A program made the translations under genes and the position numbers. Under the pieces are notes generated by a model. That model saw nothing but the letters and a program-made list of their open reading frames with translations. It made no database searches and had not been told where the DNA came from. 64,000 nucleotides of DNA, from the NCBI RefSeq assembly GCF_965237655.1, contig NZ_CBDEGB010000002.1:1674001-1738000 (forward strand). Direction: 5' to 3'. Source of the stretch: Poriferisodalis sp965237655 (lineage in GTDB: Bacteria; Actinomycetota; Acidimicrobiia; Acidimicrobiales; Poriferisodalaceae). Below, piece after piece: positions 26,515-36,051 of the stretch. Position 1 is the stretch's first letter. Every line of letters starts with the position of its first letter.

Positions 26515-27745
26515 GCGACTCGCCGGGAGTGAGGCCCGGCGAGTTCGGATCTTCGCCGCTGTCGCGTGCGCAGCGGTCGTCCTTGCCGCTGGCTGCGCGG
26601 ACACGGACCGGGGATCCGCTGCGGTACGCGTCCTGACATATCGCGACTTCCACCTGCCCGCCGACGCCCTCGAAGCGTTCACCGCCGAGACTGGCATCGA
26701 GATCGTGGTGTTCCGGGAGGACACGCCCGACGATGTCATCGACTTGCTGGAACGCAGCCGCACCCATCCCGTGGCCGATGTTGTGGTGGGCATCGACACG
26801 CTTGACCTGCAGTACGTCATCGACAGTGGCCTCACCGTGCCCTATGCGCCGCTGGCGCCCGGTCCGCTGGTCGAAGACCTCGCTGTCAACGCCCACGCAT
26901 TGACGCCGATCAGCTATCTCGATGCCTGCCTGAACTATCTGCCGTCGTTCTACGTCGTGCCCGAGCGTCGCATTGACGAATTGCCCGACGCTGAACGCCT
27001 GCCGCCACCGGTGCCGCGCGGCCTCGGCGCCCTCCACGATCCGGCCCACGCCGGAACTGCGGTGATCCCGGACGCCGCAACGAGCCGGATGGGCGTGTAC
27101 CTGCTGGTTGCGCTCGAGCGGCTGTATCCCGAACGCGGCGGTGACGAGGTGACACCGTGGCCCCAGATTCTCGACCAGATGCTGCGTTGGGGCGTCGAGC
27201 TCGCACCGAGTTGGGAGATCGCGACCTTCGAGCGCTTTGCCGGCGGGGAGCCTCCCCCGCCGCGGCCGATCAGCCAGGATGTTCCCGATCCTGTGACGCT
27301 GGAGTCGCTGCGGGGTCGTCTGCCGATGACGTGGGGCACAGCGGGGCTGCCGTCGGTCTATGCCGAGTACCAACCCGGCCTGCCCGAAGCACTCGACATA
27401 GCGGTGGTCACCGATGACTGCGTTCGCATCGGGTTCTATGCCGGAGTCGTCGCCGGAGCGCAGAACCAGTCCCTCGGCGGGCGCCTGATCGACGCCATGG
27501 GTGAACCGCTCTTCCAATTCGGCGTGAGCGATCGCTTCGGCTCGCGCCCAGCGCGCAGCGACATCGTGAGCACACCGGAATGGCAGGAATTCGGGGTGAG
27601 AGTGCACCCGTATCGGCCCGATCCTGCCTACGTGGGCGCCAACTGGAAGGTGTGGCAACTCACCTGGAGTCAGGTCGTGCGGAACTTCCAGACTGGCCCT
27701 CCCCCACCTGAGCCCGAGGTGACGGTGACCTTGCCCGACAACTAG
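26495..27745 (+). CDS. Thiamine-type ABC transporter substrate-binding lipoprotein
   Basis: A predicted lipoprotein of 416 residues from ATG 26495. The signal peptide ends in the lipobox LAAGC. The mature part resembles ThiB/TbpA: VLTYRDFHLPADALEAFT, then a loop of ADVVVGIDTLD, and WGVELAPSWEIATFERF. ThiB delivers thiamine or its phosphates to a ThiP/ThiQ permease. No permease or ATPase gene lies downstream, because the next gene converges from the other strand, so the rest of the transporter must be elsewhere or this protein acts alone. The start is inside the end of the thiamine pyrophosphokinase gene. Confidence 0.78.
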   Translation: MASRFRERLAGSEARRVRIFAAVACAAVVLAAGCADTDRGSAAVRVLTYRDFHLPADALEAFTAETGIEIVVFREDTPDDVIDLLERSRTHPVADVVVGIDTLDLQYVIDSGLTVPYAPLAPGPLVEDLAVNAHALTPISYLDACLNYLPSFYVVPERRIDELPDAERLPPPVPRGLGALHDPAHAGTAVIPDAATSRMGVYLLVALERLYPERGGDEVTPWPQILDQMLRWGVELAPSWEIATFERFAGGEPPPPRPISQDVPDPVTLESLRGRLPMTWGTAGLPSVYAEYQPGLPEALDIAVVTDDCVRIGFYAGVVAGAQNQSLGGRLIDAMGEPLFQFGVSDRFGSRPARSDIVSTPEWQEFGVRVHPYRPDPAYVGANWKVWQLTWSQVVRNFQTGPPPPEPEVTVTLPDN

Positions 27746-27764
27746 GGCGTCGCGGAGCGGCTGG

Positions 27765-30700
27765 TCAGAGGTTGGCGAGGATGCGTCGTGCGGCGCGGGC
27801 GGCGGTGTCGGTGCGGGTGCGGCCGGTGATGCGCCGCACGTCGGCACTGTCGGGCGCGGTTTCGGTGATGGCTGCGCGCACGTCGTTGGCGACCGCTGCT
27901 CGGCCGCCCACGATGATGACCTGGCCAGGTCGGTAGTCCAGTATCAGCGCCGCGGTCGCTTCGGGCAGCGTTCCTTGGTTGGTGTAGGCGACCGCAGAGT
28001 TCTCGGTTGCTGCTGCCAAAGCCGCCGCGACGCCCACATCAGGAGCGGACCAGCCGTTGGCAATCACCAGAGTGACGCCGTCGGGGGCTGCGGCGGGGTT
28101 GCCCAGCACTCGCCGCGCTGCCTGCGCGGCAGTGTCGATGCGATCAGCGCCAGTCAGACGGGAGACGCTGGCCCCGCTGGCCACCGCGACGATCTCGTCG
28201 TGCACCTGCTCGCTGATCGCCGCAGTGCCCCCGATGAGGACTACCCGCGCAACCTGGTAGTCGCGCAGCAGCGCCGCCGACGCTTCGGGCAGCCTGTCGC
28301 GCTCGGTGTAGATCACCGCCGAGCGGCCGCTGCGCGCAGCCAGCGCCGCAGCGGCCCCGATGTCAGGCGGCGACCAGCCATTGGCCACGATCAGCGTGAC
28401 CCGGCCCGCACCCGAAGGCGCCCCGAGGATGCGACGCGCCGTGCCCGCCGCCGTGTCGGCGCGATCCGCCCCCGAGACGCGCGAGATGTCCGAATCGGGT
28501 GATGCGGCGCGGATCTGGGTGCGAACATCGCGCGACACCGCCGCTGTGCCGCCCACGATGATCACCTCTGCAGGCGAGGCCTCTCTCAGCAGCACTCTCG
28601 TTTCATCGGACAGCTCGCCGCCCGCGGTATAGACCACCACCGCGCCATCGGTTCGGGACGCCATCACCGAGGCCACCCCCACATCAGCAGGACTCCACCC
28701 ATTCGCCACCACAAACGTCGCGACGCCAACATCAAAATCACCACCACCGCCACCGCCGCCGCCGCCGCTGGGACCGGTGGGGCCAGTAGGAGTTGTCGGG
28801 CGGACCGGGCGGGTCGGACCTGCCATCGCCTGCACGGCGTTGATCGAGACGGTCTCCAGGATCTTGGAGTCAAACGCGTCGATGTACTTCACTCGGACTC
28901 TCAGCCAGTAGCCCAGATCGTCAGCGACAGGCCGGTAACTCGACGACATGGCGCTGTCGATCAGCTCCCAGCTGCTCGGGTCGTTCCGGTCATCGGAACG
29001 CCACCACATCCACTCGTGATCGGTCACCGGGACATCGGGCTCAGTCAGGACCGCTCGTAGCGTCGAGCCCACCCCAGGCAACGTCGCCGAGAGCTCCAAC
29101 ATACCGAGCTCGTCTTCGTTCTCGACCGTCACCGTCACCGCAAGCGTGCCGTAGTGGGTGCCGTCGAAGGCACGCACGGTGATTTCGTAGTCATTGCGGC
29201 GGTTCGAATCGGCGGGTTGCTCGTAATCGGGCGGCTGGAAGAAGTTCAACTCGCCGGAGTCGTCGATCTCGAAATCGCCACGGTCGGCTCCCGCGAGCGA
29301 CCACGTGACCGCCACACCTTCCGGATCGACCGCCGAGTAGCGGTCGACCTCACCATCACTGTTCTCGGTCCAGGTGAAGCTCGTCTGCCCGGTCACCACC
29401 GGCGGCTCGTTCACGCCGGTGACTCGGACCGTCACGTCGAGCGTCCCGTGCTGCGACTGGGTGCCGTCGTCGGCACGGACGGTGATCTCGTAGTCGTTGT
29501 CGAATGCAGTATCGAAATCCGGCTGGTTCCTGAAGCTCAGCACGCCCGAATCCTCGTCGATCTCGAAATCGGTCCGGTCGGGTCCGGCAAGCGACCAGGT
29601 GACCTCCTCGCCCTCGGGGTCACGTGCCGTGTATTTCGCAACCGCGTCGGTGCGGGTCTCGGCATAGCTCGGCACCAGCGGACCCGTAACCGTCGGCGCC
29701 TCGTCGATGTCTTCGACGGCGATGGTCACCCGTTGAGTCGCCGTCAAATTCGATGGATCGCGCGCTGTGACGGTCACCTGGTAGGAGGATTTGCGCTCGT
29801 GGTCGAGCAGCACCTTCGTCCGCAACTGACCGCCTCCGGGATCAATGTCGAACGATGCGGCATCGCGGCCCCCGAGCGCATAGGCCAGGTCGTCGTTGTC
29901 GAGATCGTCCGCCGCAACAGGCAGACCAATGTCACGATCGGGTGCCGTGTTCTCGTCCACGGACCGAGCGCCCTTTTCCGTCGATGGGAACGTCGGAGCT
30001 CGGTTGCCTGGCGGTGCCATACGGAGGGCATTGTCAGGCTCGGCGCTGACCGTCTTGCTCGGACCGTGTCGATCCCGGTACGACGCAGTGGCGCGCAGGT
30101 CGTAGCCGACATCGCCATCAGCGGGCGTATACGACGATGACGTCGCCCCGCTGACGGCCGCCCAAGGTCCGCCGTTCAGCGAGCGCTCCCACAACCATGT
30201 TGTGCCGCTCACACCGCCGTCAGGGTCGCTGAGCGTCGCCCTCAGGGTTGTGCCGGCTTGCGGCGGGGGCGACGAGAACGACAGCGTGCCGTCCTCGTCT
30301 TCGTTCGTGACCGTCACGGTCAACGGCTGGGTTGCTGTCAGCCGGCCGTCGGAGGCCTGCACGGTCACCACATAGGAGTTGTTGCGCCCCGAATCCACCG
30401 GAGCCTCGAAGTCCGGCATGGCTGCGAAGGTGACGACGCCCGTAGAGCGCCCGATGCTCAGATCCTCGCGGTCGGTTCCAACCAGCGTCCAGATCACATC
30501 CTCGCCTTCGGGATCTTCTGCTTCGAACCTGGCCACCTGACCCGCGTGACCTTCGACAACGCTCTCGCTGGTCGGCCCTAACGTGATCATCGGCGCTTCA
30601 TCGACATCGGTTACCGTGACCGAGACGTCGAACCTGTCATCGACTGCCGTGTCAGCATTGCCCTGGGCGTCTTTGCCGTCGGAAGCTTCCACAGTGACGC

Positions 30701-33700
30701 GATACCCGCTCTGGGCCTCGTGATCCGGTAGGTCCATGAATCTGAGGACTCCGTTGCGGTCGATTTCAAAGTCGACCTGGTCGCTGCCCGAAAGCGTCCA
30801 GGTGACGCGCTCCTTGTCTTCGGGGTCGTTCGCCTCGTAATCCGCAACGCTTCCTGTGGTGTTCTCAGCGAAATTCCTGGTGGATGGACCGGTGATGTCC
30901 GGTCGCTCGTTCACGTCCTCCACCTCGACTTCCACCGAGACGACGTCGGCGTTTTCGCCATCGGAGGCCTCGACGTCGACCTGGTACTTGTTGTCGCGGT
31001 CGCGGTCGTCGGGCATTTCATAGTTCGGCGGATCCTTGAACCTCAAGGAACCCCCGGCGATCTCGAAGTCGAGCCGGTCATCGCCTGAAAGCGTCCACGT
31101 GATCCTGTCGTTCTCAGGATCGTCGGCGCTGAAGAACAGCCCCGTCGAGGTGCTGTTCTCGTCGACAGCGGCCATGCCGTCGCCGGTCAGCGTCGGCTTC
31201 TCGTTCTGGTCGGTGACCGTTACCTCGATCTCGAACTCGACGGTGGTCGTGCCATCGAACACCTCGAGAATCAGGTCGTACACGTTGTTGCGACCGCTGT
31301 CGGTGGGCGCTTCATAATCGGGGACGCCGTCAAAATGGAGCCTGCCCAGGCTGTCCATGTCGAACTCCGCAGCATCGGTGCCCACCAGGTCGACTTCGAC
31401 GATGTCGGTGTCAGGGTCGTCGACGTCGTAGTCGAAGATCACCGCGTAGTTGCCCTCGGGGTATTCGATCTGGTGCGGGCTTGCTAAGTCGACGCAGACC
31501 CCTGGCTCCGTGCAGTGCACCACCTTTGGGGGCTCGTCGGCATCAATCACTTCGATGGTCACTTCGATGGTGTCGTCGACCGCTGTGTCGACCGTGCCGT
31601 CGTCTGCCTTGGTGTCAGTGACCGACACTGTGATGGTGTAGGTGGAGCGATCCTCGTAGTCGGGATCGAACGCGGTTGTGATCTGCGCCGCCGAGTCGAT
31701 CGCGAACGAGCCCGCGTCGGTCCCGCCCAGGGTGTACGTGAACGTGTCGTTCTCTGCGTCACGCGCTTGCACGGTTGAGCCGACCGCTGCACCCGAACCG
31801 GAGTTCTCTGCAATCGAGCGCGTGGTGCGCTCGCCGTCGGCAAAGAACGGCTCGCTGTTGGTTGCGCCTGGCGTTCCTCGTGCGGTCACCGACCAGTCGC
31901 CCTTCCGGTCGGCCACACCGGTCAGCGCTCGGACCTGCACGTCGAGCCGGATCCCGTCGCTCACCTCCGAGCCGTCCAGGACATGTGTGCAGCTGCTGGC
32001 GGTGCACGAACTCATGTCAGAGGACCACCGAGCGTCCGACTTGTCGGCCGCATCGCTGCGAATGTGTCGAACCTCGTAACCGGTGATCGCCGAAGCGCCC
32101 GTGAAGTCGGGCTCCTCCCACGCCACCGTCAGCGAGCCGGAGCCGGGCTGCACGTAGCTCAGCGGTACGGCATCGGGAGACTGGCGGTGGCCGTACACCT
32201 TGATGTCCCACGAGTTCACGGTGTTGCTGGCGCCGCCTCGCGCCTTGTCGGTGACGCGCAACGTCCAGGTGCCGCGGGGGTCCTCGCCGAGGTGCCTGGC
32301 CGAGCCGAACCTGAACACGCCGGTGAGCGGGCATGGGCGATTGGAGGTGCAGTCAGTCGAGTTCTGGACCGTCAGCACCGAGGTTGCGCCCGACGGGGAT
32401 TCCAGCTTGATCTCCAGATTGCGGAAACTCGGCGCGTTGAAGTCGACATTGACCTCCACGAACTCGGTGAAGTCCGCCTCGCCTTCGAGACGGACAGTGC
32501 TCGCGACGGCGCTGCCGGTATCGGGAATGCTGCGCGCAGTGTCGTACGACGCGGTCGCGGTGCGCATCGCGGGCACCTTGGACCAGCTCCCGGCAAGCGC
32601 GACCGCAGCCGAGGCATCCACCACACCGAAGCCGTACTGGTGATTGAAGCTGTAGGTGCCTGTCGTTCCGTACTTTGATGCGCCTGTCTCCCAGCCCGTG
32701 TCGGTGTCGTCGTTCGTGCGGGCCGATGCCGCCAGGATCAGCTTGACATCGCGCCACGACAGCGTGGAATCGACATCTCGGACAAGCGCAGCGACGCCGG
32801 ACACGATGGGAGCAGCCGAGCTCGTGCCGCCGAAGCGGTCGGTGTAGCGGCTGTAGCGCCAGGTGGTCGCAATGCCCGGGTACACCTTGTCTGTGCTGTC
32901 GGAGGGCGCGCAGACCCACAGGTTCGGTCCTTGCTCGGAGTAGTCCGAGCGCTTGCCGTCGTTGTCCACGGCGCAGACCGCGGTGACGCCGTAGTAGTTG
33001 GCGACCTCGTCCAGCGAGGCCCAGTCGCCGTCGTCGTCGCCATTGCCGGCTGACCAGATGTAGACGATGCCGTGGCCGCCGGATCCCTCGGTCACGCCGG
33101 CGTCGATCGCGCGTTCCCACAGCCGTCCCACACGAGAGGCCCGCGGACCCTCTGAGGGTCCCCAGCTGTTGTTGGAAATCGACGTCGTGACGCGCCCTTG
33201 CGACGCGGCCCTGACAGCGTTGAACGAGCTGAATGCACTGTGCAGGTCGTAGGCGTAAATGGTCGCTCGGGGCGCCACGCCGCGCATGCCGATGCTGTTG
33301 TCGCGCGCTGCGATGAGGCCCGCCACCGCAGTGCCGTGGCTCGACCGCTCGCCGAAGACGTCATCGACGCTGCGAAAGCTGTGATTCTTGGCCCTGTCGA
33401 CGTTGGCCGCCAGATCCTCGTGGAAGTAGTCCAAGCCTTGGTCCACGACGGCGACGTTGATGCCGGTGCCCTTGTAGGTGTCCCACACAGTGCCGAGGTT
33501 GATGTCTTCACCGGCCGTGCCCCCGAACTGCCCGGTGTTGTTCAAGTGCCATTGACACCCGTAGAACGTGTCGTCAATGCCGGCCGGTGCCGCGGGGCAG
33601 GTTTCTGTCAACCGTCCGAAGGTGCCGTCGGGCCGCAGGAGCACGAGATAGGTGCCGGTGTCGCCCGCCTGGTCGGCCTGCACTTGCAGGTAATAGGTGC

Positions 33701-35093
33701 CAGCCGACAGCGTGTCGTAGGTGGCGAAGGTGTCGATTGACCCAATCGAGATGCTGTAGCTGTTCACGTTGAGATCGGCGCCGAATGAGTTCTGCAGCGT
33801 TACCTCGATATCCAGGTCACGGCTGGACCCGACCAGCGCCACGCGGGTGGATTCGTCGAGCGTGAACCTGAAGAAGTCGGTGTCGCCTGTGGCGCTGATC
33901 TCACCGCCGGCGGTCTGGCTGATGTCGATTTCGTGTGCTGTCGCCCGAGAGCTGCCCGGTTCCGGCGATTCGTAGACGAACAGGTAGTACAGGCCGGAGT
34001 CGTCGCCGAAGAACGGCTCGACCCTGATGTAGTAGGTGCCCGCGGCGAGCGTCTCGCGCAGGGCGAATTGGAGGCGAGTCGGCTCCAAGTACGCGTCGTC
34101 GTTCGTCGCGACGATCGAGCCGTCGGCGTTCAGAATTGCGCCGTAGGTGTCGGCCACGAAGCCGCTGGCACGTGCAGTGATCGTGGTCTCGGCTGCCAGT
34201 TCGAGCTTGAAGTAGTCGATGTCGCCGTCGTCGAGCAGGGACCTCGCCCCGGTGTCGTGCAGGACCGCCCTGGTGACGCTGCCGAGCTCGATGTCGGTCG
34301 CATCGCTGAGGCCGGTCGTGTCGGCGGCGGTTTGCAGGTGCAGCGTGTAGGCACCCGTGGAGCCGCCGTAACCGGTGACCTCGATGTAGTAGGTGCCGCC
34401 GGTCAGCTTGCCGTCGAGCTTGAAGTTCTCGGGGCCGCTGGAGAGGTACGAGTCGTCGTTGCTGTCGATGAGGCTGCCGCTGCTGCGATACAGCTTGCCG
34501 TGGGTGTCGGTGGTGCCCGTCGTCAGGATGAAGTACTCCCGAGTGCCGCTGACCGGGAACCGGAAGTAGTCCACGTCGCTGGCGGAGTCGAGCACGCCCC
34601 GCACCGGCAGCTCGTTCACGATTGCCGTCGCTGTCCCGCGTGATGAACCCGGATCCCCCGGCGTCCCTGCCACGCTCGTCGCCCACGCCCCGTCGCTCGA
34701 GGTCACAGCGCGCACCTGCACGTCGTAGGAGGTGCCGTTGGTGAGCGGGCTCACGATGATCCGCAAGTCTCCTTCGGACCATGCATTGTCGAGGACGGTC
34801 CACTCGGAGTCATCGGCTTTGTCGGTGTCGCTCGCGCTGGTCTCGATGTAGCGCAGGTCATAGGCCGTGATGTCGGCAACTGTGACACCGTCGGGGTGGC
34901 CCCAGGCCACCGTCAGAGCCTGATCGCCGGATGCCACCGCAGTGATCGAGGGCGCTGCGGGCGTCTGGGCTGCGGCGAGGCCGTGCCCGAGCCCCGGCAA
35001 TGAGAGCATCCCCGCCCCCAGGCACACGACCAGCGCTGATCGCCCCAGCCGGGCTATCGCTGAACGAGAGGGGCGCCGTGCTGGTGTCTTCAC
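27765..35093 (-). CDS. Giant secreted subtilase with cadherin-like and CWB2 repeats
   Basis: A 2442-residue exported protease. GTG 35093 overlaps the stop of the upstream gene (GTGA). Order: signal peptide ending near AAAQTPAAP (about 40); fibronectin III domain (to about 150); three pre-peptidase-type beta modules (about 155-510); S8 catalytic domain beginning CQWHLNNTGQ with Asp551 (VAVVDQG), His586 (SSHGTAVAG) and Ser758 (GGTSSAAP); proprotein-convertase P-domain (about 32170-32540); fibronectin domain; many cadherin-like repeats (about 28890-31890) with two wider beta modules among them; a Gly-rich linker; three CWB2 cell-wall-binding repeats to the end (VATFVVANGWSPADVGVA and two similar). 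It should be a wall-attached surface protease. It lacks its own pro-domain, which appears to be in the preceding gene. Confidence 0.92.
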   Translation of the reverse strand: MKTPARRPSRSAIARLGRSALVVCLGAGMLSLPGLGHGLAAAQTPAAPSITAVASGDQALTVAWGHPDGVTVADITAYDLRYIETSASDTDKADDSEWTVLDNAWSEGDLRIIVSPLTNGTSYDVQVRAVTSSDGAWATSVAGTPGDPGSSRGTATAIVNELPVRGVLDSASDVDYFRFPVSGTREYFILTTGTTDTHGKLYRSSGSLIDSNDDSYLSSGPENFKLDGKLTGGTYYIEVTGYGGSTGAYTLHLQTAADTTGLSDATDIELGSVTRAVLHDTGARSLLDDGDIDYFKLELAAETTITARASGFVADTYGAILNADGSIVATNDDAYLEPTRLQFALRETLAAGTYYIRVEPFFGDDSGLYYLFVYESPEPGSSRATAHEIDISQTAGGEISATGDTDFFRFTLDESTRVALVGSSRDLDIEVTLQNSFGADLNVNSYSISIGSIDTFATYDTLSAGTYYLQVQADQAGDTGTYLVLLRPDGTFGRLTETCPAAPAGIDDTFYGCQWHLNNTGQFGGTAGEDINLGTVWDTYKGTGINVAVVDQGLDYFHEDLAANVDRAKNHSFRSVDDVFGERSSHGTAVAGLIAARDNSIGMRGVAPRATIYAYDLHSAFSSFNAVRAASQGRVTTSISNNSWGPSEGPRASRVGRLWERAIDAGVTEGSGGHGIVYIWSAGNGDDDGDWASLDEVANYYGVTAVCAVDNDGKRSDYSEQGPNLWVCAPSDSTDKVYPGIATTWRYSRYTDRFGGTSSAAPIVSGVAALVRDVDSTLSWRDVKLILAASARTNDDTDTGWETGASKYGTTGTYSFNHQYGFGVVDASAAVALAGSWSKVPAMRTATASYDTARSIPDTGSAVASTVRLEGEADFTEFVEVNVDFNAPSFRNLEIKLESPSGATSVLTVQNSTDCTSNRPCPLTGVFRFGSARHLGEDPRGTWTLRVTDKARGGASNTVNSWDIKVYGHRQSPDAVPLSYVQPGSGSLTVAWEEPDFTGASAITGYEVRHIRSDAADKSDARWSSDMSSCTASSCTHVLDGSEVSDGIRLDVQVRALTGVADRKGDWSVTARGTPGATNSEPFFADGERTTRSIAENSGSGAAVGSTVQARDAENDTFTYTLGGTDAGSFAIDSAAQITTAFDPDYEDRSTYTITVSVTDTKADDGTVDTAVDDTIEVTIEVIDADEPPKVVHCTEPGVCVDLASPHQIEYPEGNYAVIFDYDVDDPDTDIVEVDLVGTDAAEFDMDSLGRLHFDGVPDYEAPTDSGRNNVYDLILEVFDGTTTVEFEIEVTVTDQNEKPTLTGDGMAAVDENSTSTGLFFSADDPENDRITWTLSGDDRLDFEIAGGSLRFKDPPNYEMPDDRDRDNKYQVDVEASDGENADVVSVEVEVEDVNERPDITGPSTRNFAENTTGSVADYEANDPEDKERVTWTLSGSDQVDFEIDRNGVLRFMDLPDHEAQSGYRVTVEASDGKDAQGNADTAVDDRFDVSVTVTDVDEAPMITLGPTSESVVEGHAGQVARFEAEDPEGEDVIWTLVGTDREDLSIGRSTGVVTFAAMPDFEAPVDSGRNNSYVVTVQASDGRLTATQPLTVTVTNEDEDGTLSFSSPPPQAGTTLRATLSDPDGGVSGTTWLWERSLNGGPWAAVSGATSSSYTPADGDVGYDLRATASYRDRHGPSKTVSAEPDNALRMAPPGNRAPTFPSTEKGARSVDENTAPDRDIGLPVAADDLDNDDLAYALGGRDAASFDIDPGGGQLRTKVLLDHERKSSYQVTVTARDPSNLTATQRVTIAVEDIDEAPTVTGPLVPSYAETRTDAVAKYTARDPEGEEVTWSLAGPDRTDFEIDEDSGVLSFRNQPDFDTAFDNDYEITVRADDGTQSQHGTLDVTVRVTGVNEPPVVTGQTSFTWTENSDGEVDRYSAVDPEGVAVTWSLAGADRGDFEIDDSGELNFFQPPDYEQPADSNRRNDYEITVRAFDGTHYGTLAVTVTVENEDELGMLELSATLPGVGSTLRAVLTEPDVPVTDHEWMWWRSDDRNDPSSWELIDSAMSSSYRPVADDLGYWLRVRVKYIDAFDSKILETVSINAVQAMAGPTRPVRPTTPTGPTGPSGGGGGGGGGDFDVGVATFVVANGWSPADVGVASVMASRTDGAVVVYTAGGELSDETRVLLREASPAEVIIVGGTAAVSRDVRTQIRAASPDSDISRVSGADRADTAAGTARRILGAPSGAGRVTLIVANGWSPPDIGAAAALAARSGRSAVIYTERDRLPEASAALLRDYQVARVVLIGGTAAISEQVHDEIVAVASGASVSRLTGADRIDTAAQAARRVLGNPAAAPDGVTLVIANGWSAPDVGVAAALAAATENSAVAYTNQGTLPEATAALILDYRPGQVIIVGGRAAVANDVRAAITETAPDSADVRRITGRTRTDTAARAARRILANL

Positions 35094-35977
35094 TTGGTGA
35101 CGCGCTCGATCCACCAGTTGGGGCTCGACAGCTCCACGCCGTCCTGGCCGGCAAGCGAATTGGCCAGGTCGAGCGACGCGAAGCCCGGTTCGGTCTCGAT
35201 GAAGTAGCCGTTCGTCACAAAGTCGAGTTCGGTCAGACGGCCTGCGTCGATCCCATTGCGCCCGAAGAAGGCGTCGATCGCCGAATAGTCCCAACTCGGG
35301 TCGAGCACCAGCACCGCACCGCCGGGCAGTGCCATCAGCTCGCCCGACTCCGACCAGAAGACGGGGTTGCCTTTGGCACGCAAGTCCTCTGTGGCTGCGC
35401 CTCGCACCACCACGTCGTCGCCGGCGGTGGCAATGATGTCCTCCCGTGAGATGACGTCGCCGTCGGGTTGGACGACCAGGTTCGGATCGCGCCACACCTC
35501 CAAGGTGCGATCGCCGTCCTCCCACGTGTACATCTGGCCCAACGTCGGCTGTTGTGGCTCCGGCGGCGGCTCCTTGGTTTCCTCGCCAGCCGATTCGACG
35601 TCTGCCGGTCCGATCTCGTCGTTGCTCCACACCGCCGTTGTTCCCGAGTCCGTCTCGACAACGGCTCGCGAGTCCCGGGGGGACTCGTGCTCGGGCACCA
35701 TCGCTGGAGCCTTTTGGACGAGCGGGACCGCCGCAGGCTCGAGCGACGGCAGTTCAGCTGAGAGTGCTTGCGCCGGCCCCAAGGACAGGCCCGTTGCGGT
35801 TACCTGAGGAATATCGGCTCCAGGTGGCGCACCCGCGCTCACGACAACGCCAGCCGCAGCATTGGCCGACGAGGACGTCACCTGTGATCGCCAGTACAGA
35901 ACGACGGCGACCACGAGCACGACCGCGACAATGGACATCATTCGCACCACGGTTGCCCGCGCCCGACCCGACCTCAT
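35090..35977 (-). CDS. Membrane-anchored protein with subtilase pro-domain-like C-terminus
   Basis: A 295-residue protein from ATG 35977. Basic N-terminus, one membrane helix (about residues 12-30, IVAVVLVVAVVLYW), a long low-complexity Pro/Glu/Ala region, then a folded C-terminal segment of about 90 residues. That segment has AVLVLDPSWDYSAIDAFFGR followed by NGYFIETEPGFASLDLANSL and ends with DGVELSSPNWWIER. The pattern of a long helix, a strand and a final G-V-E-x-x-x-P-N matches pro-domains that precede S8 proteases. The next gene, coupled by a 4-base overlap, is an S8 protease that lacks such a segment. An inhibitor or folding-chaperone role is inferred. A TTG at 36010 would add 11 residues. 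Confidence 0.75.
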   Translation of the reverse strand: MRSGRARATVVRMMSIVAVVLVVAVVLYWRSQVTSSSANAAAGVVVSAGAPPGADIPQVTATGLSLGPAQALSAELPSLEPAAVPLVQKAPAMVPEHESPRDSRAVVETDSGTTAVWSNDEIGPADVESAGEETKEPPPEPQQPTLGQMYTWEDGDRTLEVWRDPNLVVQPDGDVISREDIIATAGDDVVVRGAATEDLRAKGNPVFWSESGELMALPGGAVLVLDPSWDYSAIDAFFGRNGIDAGRLTELDFVTNGYFIETEPGFASLDLANSLAGQDGVELSSPNWWIERVTK

Positions 35978-36051
35978 CAATTCGCGACTATATGGTCGCG
36001 GCGGACCCAAATTGGGCGTCTCTCGAAACGTTGTTCGCTGATCTCAGCTCC

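Noticed and set aside
26435..27847. 470-codon minus-strand frame opposite the thiamine-binding lipoprotein
   Set aside because: The plus-strand protein has a signal peptide, lipobox and family motifs; the antisense frame has none.
28890..31890. DNA tandem repeat array in the protease gene
   Set aside because: The repeats are at the protein level (cadherin-like domains) with diverged DNA, so I list them as domains, not as a DNA repeat.
35093..35630. N-terminal extension of the giant protease to 35630
   Set aside because: The extra 179 codons lie inside the upstream gene in another frame, are Arg-rich and precede a proper signal peptide that starts at GTG 35093.
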